A stretch of 64,000 nucleotides of DNA, taken from contig JAOVFP010000002.1 of NCBI GenBank assembly GCA_025738555.1, forward strand, positions 6,386,001 to 6,450,000. Direction: 5' to 3'. Below the pieces are notes generated by a model that ran no database searches, was not told the DNA's origin, and saw nothing but the letters and a program-made list of their open reading frames with translations. Origin of the DNA: Cyathus striatus (Eukaryota > Basidiomycota > Agaricomycetes > Agaricales > Nidulariaceae). Shown here piece after piece: positions 12,947 to 23,850 of this stretch. Position 1 is the first letter of the stretch. Each line of letters begins with the position of its first letter. Both the position numbers and the translations under genes were made by a program.

Positions 12947-13322
12947 GGTGCCCCCGCAACAAACACAAATCCTTCCATCAGCGTGGTGGTGAGTCCCTAG
13001 TCTGGAAGCCAAACCGTCTATCACCGAGATCACGCTTAACATCATATGACTTGTGTGGGGGCATCTCATCACTAGACGGTCTGGTAAAACTCGTAAGACT
13101 TTTGGTGTACTGTCCCTTACGCGTCAATGGCACATTCATTTTCCTCCCTTTCCTGCCCAATATACCTGATTTTTTTGCTCCCTCTGCTCGTTTCCACCTA
13201 CTGGAGAGCACGTTAGGTGATGCTATCGATGGATACAACTGATGAGCCTCACATTAACATTATTCCACTAATGTTGGCAGACATTTTAGCGCTTTCCAGT
13301 GTAGAAAAAGCTCAAGAACTAT

Positions 13323-13711
13323 TGTTAGGATTTCACACTTTATCTTATCTAATCCGTATATCTTATCTTATCACAGTCACCTGACACATATCACCTGACA
13401 TAAAATGCGGACACCATGCATATTGACATGCGTTATTCATCAAGACTATGGGCACAGTCCACAGTTCGGCCATGCTTGTTACATACGTAGTACATGAGTT
13501 TGCACAGTAGAAGCACAGTAAACATGTGTTATAGTGTAGGTTAGGTTACATGCAATTCCCTCATGGACTCTTATTATAAATACAATCATTTTAGTTAGAT
13601 ATTCTCTATTCTTGTGCTAGTTTATTCCAGACTTGCAATAAGACTCATCTTTTCTCTTAATTCTTCGTTGTTTGAGTTCGACTTTGAGTTTTTGCTTGTC
13701 TGTCACTAACA
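13323..13711. mobile_element. Solo LTR 1
   Basis: The 389-base sequence starts TGTTAGG and ends CTAACA. It contains a 'tataaata' box and a T-rich 3' half, and is about 80% similar by eye to solo LTR 2. A perfect five-base duplication ACTAT flanks it (13318-13322, 13712-13716). With no internal retrotransposon between the two LTRs and a private duplication on each, this is a solo LTR left by recombination. Confidence 0.85.
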
Positions 13712-13795
13712 ACTATACAATGCACATATACCCTTGGATAAGGCTATTTCACTAGACTTTTGGAAGAACTACAATACAAAGGAGTAACTCATTGG

Positions 13796-14085
13796 ACTCA
13801 AAGCTACTCTGGCTACACATATTGTCACTGGCTTCAAGAAGATACCTCAGAGATCTCAACTTGAGGTGACAATAGCTCTCTGTACCAACAAGGACACCAT
13901 TATAAATGTCGGCACTGGCTATGGGAAGACCTTCTGCATGATCTTGCCTGTACTACTCTCTCCCAACAGTGTATCCTTTGTTGTCTTGCCTTTGAAGAAA
14001 CTTCAGGAAATGCAAGTGCTTGAATTTCATGTATATGGAATCTCTGCTATTACTATCAATGAAGAGACAGGGCCTGCAGTGGGCT
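13796..14085 (+). pseudogene. RecQ-like DEAD-box helicase fragment inside Y
   Basis: The translation has 'QLEVTIALCTNKDTI' followed by GTGYGKT (Walker A), 'CMILPVLLSP', 'VVLPLKKLQEMQV' and 'GISAITINEET'. This is the order of motif I and motif Ia in the RecQ-like helicases scattered through basidiomycete transposable elements. The frame degenerates after about 14085, and no DEAH box, motif III-VI or zinc region follows, so it is a remnant. The frame listed from 13866 starts inside the homologous block, so its Met is not the original start. Confidence 0.7.
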
Positions 14086-15192
14086 GCAGTAGACGAGGGA
14101 TATGGCTTAAGATTTGTTGCCAGGTCAGGTGCAAAGTCATTGGCACAATGACTTCCACCATGCTAGTTCATTCCATCTCCACCACCAATGTATCGAGGAA
14201 AACCACGGGCATGAATATGCAGGAGTACATGGTGGATGAGGGCAGTGTTGGACTTACTGGAGCAGAGCTATGGTTAGCGGAATGTTGGACTTTATGTTGA
14301 GGGTTCAGATTAGTGATGTGTTGCTACTTTCGGTAATGTTGATATGACAGTTCATCTTCGAAAAACTAGTATCAATAATACATGCATTGGTATAAATACA
14401 AAATATAGTTTTCAAACAACTGTAAGACTCTAGTCTATATGCAGTATAACCAGGACATGCCATAACAAGACATGAAGGAATAGGATAGTGATAAAAGCCT
14501 TTCAGTGAATATGTGATAAACAGAAAGCAAGGGTGATAACAGCTGATAGGAGTACGCAATGAAAATCAGTTGCAGTGAGATCCAGTTCAACTGATCAAAC
14601 ATACCTGGAACCAGTGACATACTCCCTTTCACCACTAGTATCATTCCTTAAAACCCCTTCCCCTCTATCTACACCGACCCCTATGATGACATCAGAGTCA
14701 TTTGAGTCAATATTGCTGGTACAGCATTCAAGCTGGCTTTGTCACGTCAGTTTTGGTGCTCCTTGTTGTTATTCTTGGCAGTCCTGGGCATTAATGAGTC
14801 TATTTTGCAAAGGCGGTGAACGTGGAGAGACAGAGAAGAGAGGGAGGGAGGAGGGAGAGAGGAGGGAGAGCCAATATGGGGGGAAAATGAATGTGTCGTT
14901 GACACATAAGGGACAGTACACCAAAAGTCTTACAAGTTTTACCGGACCGTCTAGTGACGAGATGCCCCCACGCAATTCATATGACATTAAGCGTGATCTC
15001 AGTGATAGATGGTTCAGCTTCCGGACTAGTGAGTCCCCTGTTAAATCTCACTTGGATCTTCCCATGTGCACGTGACCTTCTGTGGGATAGTTCACAGGGA
15101 TGAATGTGCGTTTATGAGAGATTCAGGCATCTATCCCATGAGCTGGCATGGAAAAATCAGCACCTCCATGCATCCTCAGTACTGTTTTAACC

Positions 15193-16431
15193 AGTGATGA
15201 GTCCCCTGTTAAATCTTGCTTGGATCTTCCCGCATTCACATGACCTGGTTCACAGAGTTGAATGCACATTAGCCAGTGATTCAGGCATCTACCATGAGCC
15301 AGGCGTGGGAATCCTGTGTTTCCGCTACACAATATTCAGTGTCCTGGGTGTCGTTTCAACCATTGTTGGGGGATCTACACAAGTACATAGTAATAATGTA
15401 ATACGTCAATTATAAAGCAATAAAGCACATGCATAATTATTGTATGTATTTAAATAAGTTGCATTGCAGTCACTGATTGACACTGAGGCCGCCAAGTAGT
15501 AATAATACTATACCTTCACTAAGTATACCCCACTGCCCGTGCTTTAGTACTACCTAGTATCAATCTAGTAGGCCAATTCTTGTAATGATTTAAGCCTATA
15601 CATACTTACAATATACCAACAATATACTTAAATGGCTCCATAGTGAAAATGAAATCATGTAAAATAATACTAATTGCTTGCGGCCTGTGCAGGGAATTTG
15701 AGTATATACCAACTGATTGTACTATACATACTTATCTCTATCCGCAACCACTATCTGACATTTTCTGATACATCTCACTTCTTGTTTACTTATCACTCAC
15801 CATTTCTTCTCTAATGAGGACACTGGCACTCGCGCCTTAAAATCATTTTTATTGATGTTTCTTTTTTATTTCAATGTATCTCTAATATGGTTTCGTTGTA
15901 CAGTAGCTAAGCCGCTAATACAAATAATGTGATGTGATATATATCCAGTGTTCACGAGTGCCTAGTAACTTCAGATGGCTGCTCCTACCCACCAAATATG
16001 TGCAGTGTACTCATTTGGTTGTAGCATTGCTGTACTCATCGTGATATTTGTCTTATATATCATGAATTTTTTACTACTTATATTTAAAGTATGATCAAAT
16101 TATTTGGTTGCTGCAAGCCATAAGCCTGTAGCTGTACTATGCACAAACATGTTTATCATTTCAATAACTACTAGTTGATTACATGTTTACAAGAGCAAAC
16201 CAAGAAGAAAAATAATATCTCTCCTACAGTGTATTATATTTAACTACTTACTATGTATGAATGCGGTCATTTGGGATGTAATTGTAAGGCAAATGCTCAA
16301 CTACATACTTAATGCTGGTTCAGCTAGTTAGCGCCATTCTGAGCTGGTGTGGCACGACCCTGTTCCGGAACAATCCGTTTCCGCATTTGGTACAGATCTG
16401 TAAACGAGATTTAACAGGGGACTACAAACTC
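15193..16431. mobile_element. Element X2, shorter relative of X inserted in X
   Basis: GTTTTAACC (ten matching bases counting the next A) occurs at 15184-15192 and 16432-16440. The left end carries AGTCCCCTGTTAAATCT and the right end its complement followed by CTACAAACTC, the same termini as X. The left 140 bases of X2 also match the left part of X just before it (15038-15183). Confidence 0.75.
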
Positions 16432-16695
16432 GTTTTAACCATTATTAGAGGAAATTGTACGCCATACATACATATAATTGTTTTTATTACAACTATACAC
16501 ATAAGCATTCTGATTTTCTATTAGGCAGACTTATTGAAAGTAATAGGCGGCACGTCAACTAAAGTAATCAAATACTAAGTACCAAACCAAGTACTTAGCC
16601 CAATGATTCAGAGTATAACATATAATCTGGTGTGAAAAAATCAATTGAAATATAGAGTATTTACTATCATGCTATCACTCTGAATAATGTACTAG

Positions 16696-17065
16696 TGTTA
16701 GGATTTCGTCACTTATCTAATCTTTTATCTAATCTTATCTCTGTCATGTGATATAGTCACATGACCTACAATGCGGACACCATGCGTATCAACATACATT
16801 ACTCATCATAACTGTGGGCACAGTTGCACAGTTCGGCCATACGTATTACATGAGTTCTTAATGTAGAAGCACAGTAACATGCGTTGTAGTGTAGGTTAAT
16901 GTACATGCGATTACTTCATGGTTCTTTTCTATAAATACAGTCTTTCTAGTTAGTAGTTCGTTATTCTTGTGCTAGTTTATTCCAGATTAGCAATAAGACT
17001 CATTCTTCTCTCACATTCAAGTGTTTAAGTTCGGCTTCGAGTATTTTGCTCGTCTGTCGCTAACA
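16696..17065. mobile_element. Solo LTR 2
   Basis: The 370-base sequence starts TGTTAGG and ends GCTAACA. It is in the same orientation as solo LTR 1 and is flanked by ACTAG on both sides (16691-16695, 17066-17070). Its private five-base duplication shows an independent insertion into X. Confidence 0.85.
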
Positions 17066-18439
17066 ACTAGTGCACAATGTGTAGAAGATGACGCTCCTAA
17101 TACACATGTATATGTACGTTAGTTAAATGTATCTAAACGTGAGTATGTTAAGGCAGGATAATAAGTAAAAGACTCTCACCTCAGTGTAGTATTAATAATA
17201 CAACGACTGAGGTGTACTTATGTATGAACTGTCTATATATACTGTCAATAAATCTCACTGGGACGTATACTAGAGAAAGGGAGAAAGAGTAGAAAGAGAG
17301 AGAATTGAGGTGAATAACGAGACAGTACATCAAAGCGCATACTACGTTAAATGCACCTTTAATAGCTTAGCTCAAGTTTCAATACACTGCAGAAAGTTTG
17401 AGTAGAAATTGCTTATACATTATAAATCTTCACAAGTTGTTACCACTGATAATATACTCTGCAATGATGTTTTGGTGATGTTCCATGTTCAGTAAATAAT
17501 CCGTAAATAATCTGTAGCACTTCTATCTCATCTATAAAGTTACTATATATCATCTACTTATTCACACTAAATAAATACTACACTGAATAAAAAACGTATC
17601 TTCAATACACTGGCATCTATGAACTACTACCATGTTCCAATTTATCTATTGTAATAACTAAGGGAGCTGCCGTTTTATAATAATGAGCCACAGCATAACA
17701 CACTCTGTCTCCCATAATCTATTACTTATTTGACTACTTATTATGTGTGTACAAGTACCAATGCTCAACGTTCAACCTACATATTGCTACTATTGCTGGT
17801 TCAACTGTCGTTGGCGCGGCTTCTGAGCTGGTCTGAAACGACCCTGTCCCGGAACAATCCGTTTCCGCATATGGTACAGATCCATAAACGAGATTTAACA
17901 GGGGACTACAAACTCCCATCAGCGAAAGAAGGACCCCTGAGATCTCTCCCAAATGCCTGATCTGAGCTGTAATATTTTTATCCGGATGAAAATTCTGATT
18001 TTTATGGGTTTTTATCCGGAACTTGAACCAGGCATCCCGAAAAAGCGGTTTTTATGAGCTCTTTATGCTCCCCCCCCCCTTACACGTGAATTTCACGTGA
18101 AATTCACATGAATTGGTGAAGTTCATGTGAAGTTCATGTGAAATTTAGGTGAACTTTTTTGCATTATTTTTGCTGAATTTCAGTGAGAACACTGCTAATA
18201 ATTTCACCTGAATTTCACATGAATTTCGCATGAACTTCACCAATTCATGTGAATTCAGGTGAATAATTCACTTGATCTTCACATGAAATTTTTCACCAAA
18301 TTTTCATGTCACTTAGTGAAGTTCACGTAAATTTCACCAGAAATTCACATGGAGCTTATACAATAGTAATGAGCTTCAATTGTATTTCATAGTGTTGCTT
18401 ACTAATAATAAAAATAAATGTACATAGTAAATAATGACT

Positions 18440-18527
18440 CCAGTCAGAATTGAACCAACAGCCTCGGAGTGATGACTAATAGTTTTCCCACAGTACAGCA
18501 ATTAACCACTACACCATAAGAACTTGT
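18440..18527 (-). other. Degenerate tRNA-like sequence
   Basis: Reading the minus strand, 'TGGTGTAGTGGTTAATT' resembles a D-arm/A box and 'GGTTCAATTCT' a T-arm/B box, with a 3' half ending TGGAGTC. The 5' acceptor strand does not pair with that 3' end, and the anticodon arm is not clear. It is therefore not a functional tRNA; it may be a tRNA-derived piece carried by the foldback element. Confidence 0.3.
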
Positions 18528-18837
18528 ATAGAAAAGTTATTTCCCACACTATATACCCCCATCAACCCTCCGCTTTCTAATACATTGTCACATGATTGAC
18601 ATATCACATGACCAAAACACGTCGCACCATTGTTGATTCTTGCTTCTTGCCACATCACTATCATTCACTCCCTTCTCCCCTCCCTCCCCCTCCCTCTCCT
18701 CTCCCCCCCTCTCTCTCCCTCTCCTCCTTCCTCCCTTCCACTCTTTTATCCTTCCACCCTCATTCCTCCTCTATTTCACTCCTTCCCTCCTCCTCTTTCT
18801 CTATCAAGAACCAATACAGTAACAACAAGAGTGTGGG

Positions 18838-19215
18838 AAAGCGGGAGGCGCACAGCGAGCGCGAGGGGCGGGATGGCAGGGCGGGAGGGGCGGGATAGCG
18901 AGTGCGTTAGAGCGCACAATGAGCACAGGGAGTGGAATAGTGAGCGGGGGGGCGGGATAGCGAGCGAGCGGGGGCGGGATAGCGAGCGGGGGGGCGGGAT
19001 AGCGAGCGGAAAGGCGGGATAACAAGCGGGATGGGGCGCACAGCGAGCGGAAGAGCAGGGTTAGTGAGTAGGAAGGGGTGCACAGCGAGTGGAGGGGCGG
19101 GATAGCGAGTAGGATGGGGCGCGCATTGAGCGGAGGGGCGGGATAGCGAGCGGGATGAGGCGCACAGCGAGCGGAGGGGCGGGAGGCGTGGGAAAGCAGG
19201 GGATGGGACATCGAG
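18838..19215. repeat. GC-rich minisatellite
   Basis: Degenerate tandem units of 'gcgggatagcgagcgggggg' type alternate with 'gcgcacagcgagcggagg'. It is strongly CpG-rich in an AT-rich surrounding. Long frames across it on both strands are products of the repeat, not genes. Confidence 0.8.
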
Positions 19216-20650
19216 TGCAAGGGCAGGAAGTTGGGGGATATTATGTAATATTATTGCTGCTTTGTAATATGTAAATTAGTCACATGATCAATAAATAAAT
19301 TCATTTTCTCCATATTTTTAAATGAATTTCACTCAATTTTTCATGTGAATTTCACTATATTTTCACTTTAATTTCACCTAAAATACATGAAAGTTCATGA
19401 ACCTATGCTTTTTAGAAAATATTTAAAATCACATGAAGTTCATGTAATTTCATGTGAATTTCATGAGAAATATACTCTAAATTGGTGATATTCATGTGAA
19501 GTTCATGTGAATATCTGCCTTTCATGTGAAATTCATGTGAATTCATGGTGAAGGGGGGAGTGTAAAGTACTGGTTTTTATCCGGAAATCTGCTCAGGCAT
19601 AGCCAAAAAATCGGATTTTTCTTAATAAACCATTGCTTTGCGAAATAAAATTGCCAAACGATGCTCATGACTATTGTTGGAAGAGCAGGAAGTGAGTAGA
19701 ATTGAGAAGTACTGTTGAGTATACAATTTACATATGTATTTAGCTGCCATCGTTGTCATCCTGAGTACTTCCACCTCTTTTTCTACGTGAAAATATTACC
19801 TTCTTAATGTTTCCACCTTGATCAATAAATTTCCTGAAGAGTGTCCAATCCGACTGGGAAACTTTAATACCGCCAGCTATGGTAATAGGAATGGAATGAA
19901 GACATAGATGGCGAGAACTTAAGATATGATTCTGTCCATGTTCACTAAGATAGTAAGTAATCCCAACACAAGCATACCTTTTCCAAGCATAGTCTTCTCG
20001 TCACACAACACAAATCCATACCCTGCACAGAAGTACCATCCACAATTGTAAGATGTAATAATGGTAACACGTGCAGTGCAAAGTTCTAGCTTTTAAATGC
20101 ATTTATTCGCGCGCTTTTAGTACCTAGGAAGATGTCATTAGATTATGTGTGCATCATTATATGCATGTGACAGCTCACCGATTTCGCAGAAGTTGTTGCA
20201 ACAGCAGCAGCATTAGCGCTATTTCCACTAGGTAGGCTATCTGCAGTGGCTCCATCAATTATGCCATCGCGTCCTCCTGCTGCAGGGTTCCTATGTGTCC
20301 AGCGAGCTGATCTTTCCAGGCTGGTTCCAACCCCGACTTCCTCTTACTTTTTCACAATTAACTGTAGGTCATGTAGAATTCCCTGCTGTGTACTTATCAT
20401 TTCATCTTTCTCCAAATCGTGACGTTTATTAACAGTTTTGTGATGTGTTCGAACCTCGTTTCCGACAGTCATTTTTATCCGTTCCAGGACTAGGCCTACC
20501 ATGTAAATCCATATTTTATCCGGACCCTGGCTCAGGCATTTTTGCAAAAAAAGGTGATTTTTATCCGTTTTTCGCTTAGGCATATCTCAAAAATTTCTCA
20601 ATTTTTATCCGGAAAGAGTACAGGCATTTGAGAGAAGTCTCAGGGGTCCT

Positions 20651-21121
20651 GCGAAAGATTGCTAACATCCATTAATACGATGTCAATGACTTACATGACA
20701 ACCACGACCTCCTTATCTTTCTCCCACGTATTGACTGATAAGAAGAACCTGGTAAGGTAAATGAAGGAACAATAAAAGTAAAGAACGATACTTGTCCTTG
20801 CAGTATGCGCATGTCTTACTTGAATGATTAAGAACCCTGTAGTCTGTATGTAATCGCGAAGGGGGGTGTACAGGTCGCATATTTTGGTGTGTTGCTCCAT
20901 AGAATGCTCTTGACAGACATCGCCGCTCGAGATACATATTTGTCCCTAGCGGCGTAGTTAGCGCCTGTACTAGTTGTGAATGATTTCAATTTCAAGAGAC
21001 CCAGGAACAAAGAAGTATTCAGCGCACTGTAGTACTATAAGTTCTACAAGAAATTAAAAGTGTAATCGAGGTCGGCAGCAGTGTAAATACATCACGTGTG
21101 AATCACCCCAGGGCCCACAGC
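20651..21121. repeat. Continuation of the repeated upstream module
   Basis: The sequence resumes exactly where the module was cut at 12983 ('gcgaaagattgctaacatcc...'). It parallels 32455-32870 and 36825-37250 up to the TATA-like region 'gtgtaaatacatcacgtgtg', where Z2 interrupts. No gene is visible. Confidence 0.7.
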
Positions 21122-22543
21122 AGGACCCTTGAAATCTCCACCGAAGGTTTGATACGGATCCCCCTATGCTGGCCAGAAAAATCTCTGAGGTCAGATACAC
21201 TTTGGCAGGCATCCCCCTACTGGAACCATAAATATTCGCACGATGTCGTGTTTTGCGTCCCCCTATAGTGCTGGCCCGAGGAGTAGGTATAATACCTGTC
21301 CACTATCTACAGCACAGCCTCATCCCTTTTCGCATCAATATTACATAGCCCTACGCGCACCTCACTACTTACCGCTCACTCGCGTACACTCGACCCTGAC
21401 CTACCTGACTTACCAGCCGATTGAAACAGTGAACATTTCCAATTCCACTGCCTTAATGCAGTATCCGATGCTGAATGTACTTGAATATCCGTTCTATCAA
21501 CTACTGCCTTAAACTAAAACCTCTCAGCAATGCCTCGTCTACCCTACTTCTCAGCGGGCACCTTCAAACACGCACTGCTTTGCTTTGTATTCACTATCTC
21601 TTTTTATCCATACCGAAATTTGCATATAAGTAGTGTACCAGCAATGAAGATTTTCATTGCACATTTTAGCCTTGTATAAAGCTTCTTACGAAGTCAGCCT
21701 ACGATGTCAGTGGTGATATGAACAAGGGGAAGGTTGAATCAGGTAATAGTGTGAATGCACGACTTGCAGCTGAAGCAGGTGCTATCCAAATTCTTAAACG
21801 ACGGCGACACGAATATTCTGTACTCTCACCCTTTGAACTTTTTGCAACGGCTCAGATTAGCATTTTGGCACCACTGAGCAATCAATCTCATGGAATAGTC
21901 ATTGCAAAAGACCAATTACTACTTGGGAAAGGCATGTGCATGATCTAATTCAAGTATTGCTACTTACATCTTGTGCAGTTATTACAATGTACGAGAAAGG
22001 TGCTGGAAATGGTGGGAAGCATAACTGAGTCCCATCTTCAGCTGATATCGGTGCTATCTCCTACATTGGAATGCAAGCGTGGCGACAATTAAGGCCTGGC
22101 CATCGTCACTTTCATGAGGTTTTTGGTCCCACAGCCCCACTAGGTCTGCCACAATTTGTTCACATTCCAGCTACCTCATTTCTCTGTGAAATTTCACCTG
22201 CTTCGATTCAGCCAGTACCTCAAAATGACTCTATTGTTGAAATGCACAGTGAAATGTTTACTCAGACATACATAGGGATTTCGGAGCAAAAAGAGCTTGC
22301 TTTGAGCGCTGCAAAACGTTTAGCAACACGCCAAAAACGCTCTAATGCTAATACAACAGATGATAACTAATTTTGGTTACTTTGGAGGTTAGATACTATG
22401 TCCCCCTGTAAACACGAAAATTTGTTACCTAGATACGCTATCCCCCTACAAATCACGAAAAAATTTATGATTTTTGTCCCCCCATTCTGAGCAAAAAATA
22501 GCAATTTTCGTATCAAACCTTAGGTGGAGATTTCAAGGGTCCT
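21122..22543. mobile_element. Element Z2, 1.4-kb relative of Z
   Basis: The 35-base ends starting AGGACCCTTGAAATCTCC are inverted repeats with about two mismatches. They are flanked by CCCACAGC (21114-21121, 22544-22551). The first 17 bases match Z except at transition sites. Several 'TCCCCCT' motifs lie just inside both ends, as subterminal repeats. The insertion lies in the promoter of the decayed disordered-protein copy 2; the uninterrupted version is at 37255-37300. Confidence 0.85.
21718..22370 (+). CDS. Possible two-exon reading frame inside Z2
   Basis: Two plus-strand frames, 21718-21948 (76 codons, 'MNKGKVESG...') and 22071-22370 (99 codons, 'MQAWRQLRPGHRHFHEVF...'), lie in line inside Z2. 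The gap contains an acceptor-like 'cttgtgcag', but I could not find a donor that keeps phase. The compositions look protein-like (no low complexity, Lys/Arg-rich C-terminus). I recognise neither frame. They may be a captured host fragment or the remains of an element protein. Confidence 0.3.
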
Positions 22544-22799
22544 CCCACAGCAATAAACTCGGCTGGACGGCAAGGTGTTACCCCGATATCGGCACGGTCA
22601 TCTCACACTGATTCACAGCATTCAGCGAGTCGGACGTTTATCAGCGCAGTCCCCATCCTAGTCCCGGTCCTCCCTCCACCACCACTACCCACCCCCATTT
22701 CTTGTCTAGACCTCCTATACAAAACAATAGAAGTAAAATAGACTATTAACCTACACTCCAGAAGAAGCGAAAGAAAGAAAGGAAAAGAAGAAGAAAGAA

Positions 22800-23600
22800 T
22801 GCCAGCACCAGCAGTCTACGCTCTCGCAGTGGTAGGAGCGATCGGAGCCCACCTTTCTTTCCACCACCACAAAGTTCGTATACGAACCGGTGATAGCACC
22901 ACGAGTAGAGCGCTGGGCGGCAGAGTACCTAGCCAAGCGGGAAGCACGCCGTAGGACACTTGCTGAGCCTGTTTCTGTGCCTCTTCGAACTCACCGCAGG
23001 CGCCGCTCGGACTCTGTGTCTAACGATACTGATACGAGCGACGACGACGAGGCTCAGAGGCATGATAAAGGCAAGAAGAGTGTGTAACTAGGTGATTCAC
23101 ATTCATTCGAGATGAACGACCTGGAAGTCCACGAGTGGAGGAAGAATGTGGGTGTCCATCGAAGTCGGACTGCTTTTGGGTCCAACAACATGCGCCAGCG
23201 TAAGCCGTTTCCCACAACAACAAAGTCCCCCCTTGAAGAGGTACGCTTTTCTCTTTCTCTTCTCTTTTAACTAGGAGGGGGTGCTGATTATGACTTCTTG
23301 CTAGTCTACGCAAGAGCTGCCGTACACACCCCTCCCCCAGCGTCGTGCATGTAATAATGGGCCCTAACGATCCATCCCCGCCTATAAGCGCCTCGCACAG
23401 TACATTCCCCAGCCCCGTTTCGACTCCCCCCTTTGCGTCTGTTGCGCGAGTGTCTACTTTGAGGTCGGAGACCGAGAGCTTTCGGGGTCTTCTGTTGCTC
23501 GATCGACGTCGGAAAGACGGACTCTTTCTCCTCGTAGAGCTTCTTTGAGTGCTTTGACTGCAGATGCAGCTGATGCCAGTGCTGGTGGTACCAGCCTGTC
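22800..23600 (+). pseudogene. Decayed copy 2 of the disordered-protein gene
   Basis: It starts at MPAPAVYALAVVGAIGA and matches 37532-38385 through the basic Arg/Ser block, 'EMNDLEVHEWRKNV' and the SPLEE exon end. The end of exon 1 and most of intron 1 are deleted, which shifts the frame, and a stop follows 'KKSV'. Most CpG sites are retained, unlike copy 1. At about 23598 it fuses to an inverted piece of the membrane-family gene at the same point as in copy 1. Confidence 0.75.
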
Positions 23601-23850
23601 CTCAAGGCCCTTATTGGATGCGGTGTAAATGGGGGTTGCGTCTATGCTCCAAAGAGATGTCTCGCGGAATAGAAAGTGGTGCAGAGTGTATACCAAAAGC
23701 AGTGGAGTGTGGATGGATTGGCAGGAGCCCGGAGGATTCACAGGGTTATAAAGGCTTAAAGACGCTATTCATATCTGGCAAGTTACCGGACTTATCATCT
23801 ACAGCCATGTTTATCTATCAAAGACGTCCAATGATGGACTGAGAAGCTAC
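23601..23850 (-). pseudogene. Fragment of the membrane-family gene, N-terminal part
   Basis: This is the minus-strand equivalent of the 1436-1720 fragment: the leader and first codons of the membrane gene ('FRETSLWSIDATPI') and upstream sequence. No remaining exon follows in the expected place. Confidence 0.55.

Larger units (their letters stand above)
12998..15028. mobile_element. Element Y, 2.0-kb transposon with long terminal inverted repeats
   Basis: Y begins TAGTCTGGAAGCC and ends with the complement of TAGTCCGGAAGC. The inverted similarity extends roughly 170-200 bases at each end (to about 13190 and from about 14820). GTGAGTCCC flanks it at 12989-12997 and 15029-15037, a nine-base duplication of sequence belonging to the end of X, so Y jumped into X. 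It carries a RecQ-like helicase fragment and a solo LTR. The 120-bp MITE at 58931-59050 has the same ends and duplication length. Confidence 0.8.
12984..17915. mobile_element. Element X, 4.9-kb composite insertion
   Basis: The repeated module is split exactly at CCATCAGCG, which is present on both sides (12975-12983 and 17916-17924), a nine-base target duplication. Once Y is subtracted, the left end reads through to AGTCCCCTGTTAAATCTC. The right end gives the same 18 bases when reverse-complemented, followed by similar 'TGGATCT' sequence. The element has received Y, X2 and a solo LTR, and its unique sequence is otherwise non-coding. Confidence 0.7.
18066..19562. mobile_element. Foldback element nested in Z
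   Basis: Its ends (TGCTCCCCCC and the complement of CACTCCCCCC) sit between TA dinucleotides in the context TTTA/TAAA. Each arm of about 250-300 bases is filled with variants of the palindrome TTCACGTGAA / TTCATGTGAA, 'atttcac' and 'gaagttcatgtgaa'. The core holds a tRNA-like stretch, a pyrimidine-rich tract and a GC-rich minisatellite. The TA target suggests a Tc1/mariner-type origin, with moderate certainty. Confidence 0.55.
17930..20650. mobile_element. Element Z, 2.7-kb transposon with 8-bp target duplication
   Basis: Perfect 13-base inverted ends AGGACCCCTGAGA are flanked by GCGAAAGA (17922-17929 and 20651-20658). The inverted similarity continues imperfectly to 'AAATGCCTG'. Next come subterminal copies of 'TTTTTATCCGGA' spaced with 'CAGGCAT' on both sides. 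Short subterminal repeats and an eight-base duplication are features of hAT-like and KDZ-type elements. No transposase is visible, so it is non-autonomous or dead. Removing it together with X restores the module sequence seen at 6779. Confidence 0.85.

Noticed and set aside
13323..17065. The two TGTTAGG..CTAACA repeats as one LTR retrotransposon
   Set aside because: Each has its own five-base duplication, and the sequence between them consists of other elements, not gag-pol.
18596..19220. Long overlapping frames of Ser/Pro or Arg/Pro composition
   Set aside because: They are produced by a pyrimidine tract and the GC-rich minisatellite inside a foldback element.
20713..20937. 74-codon minus-strand frame shared with 32518-32742
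   Set aside because: Differences between the copies include many amino-acid replacements and there are no splice or start signals. It is a by-product of the repeated module.
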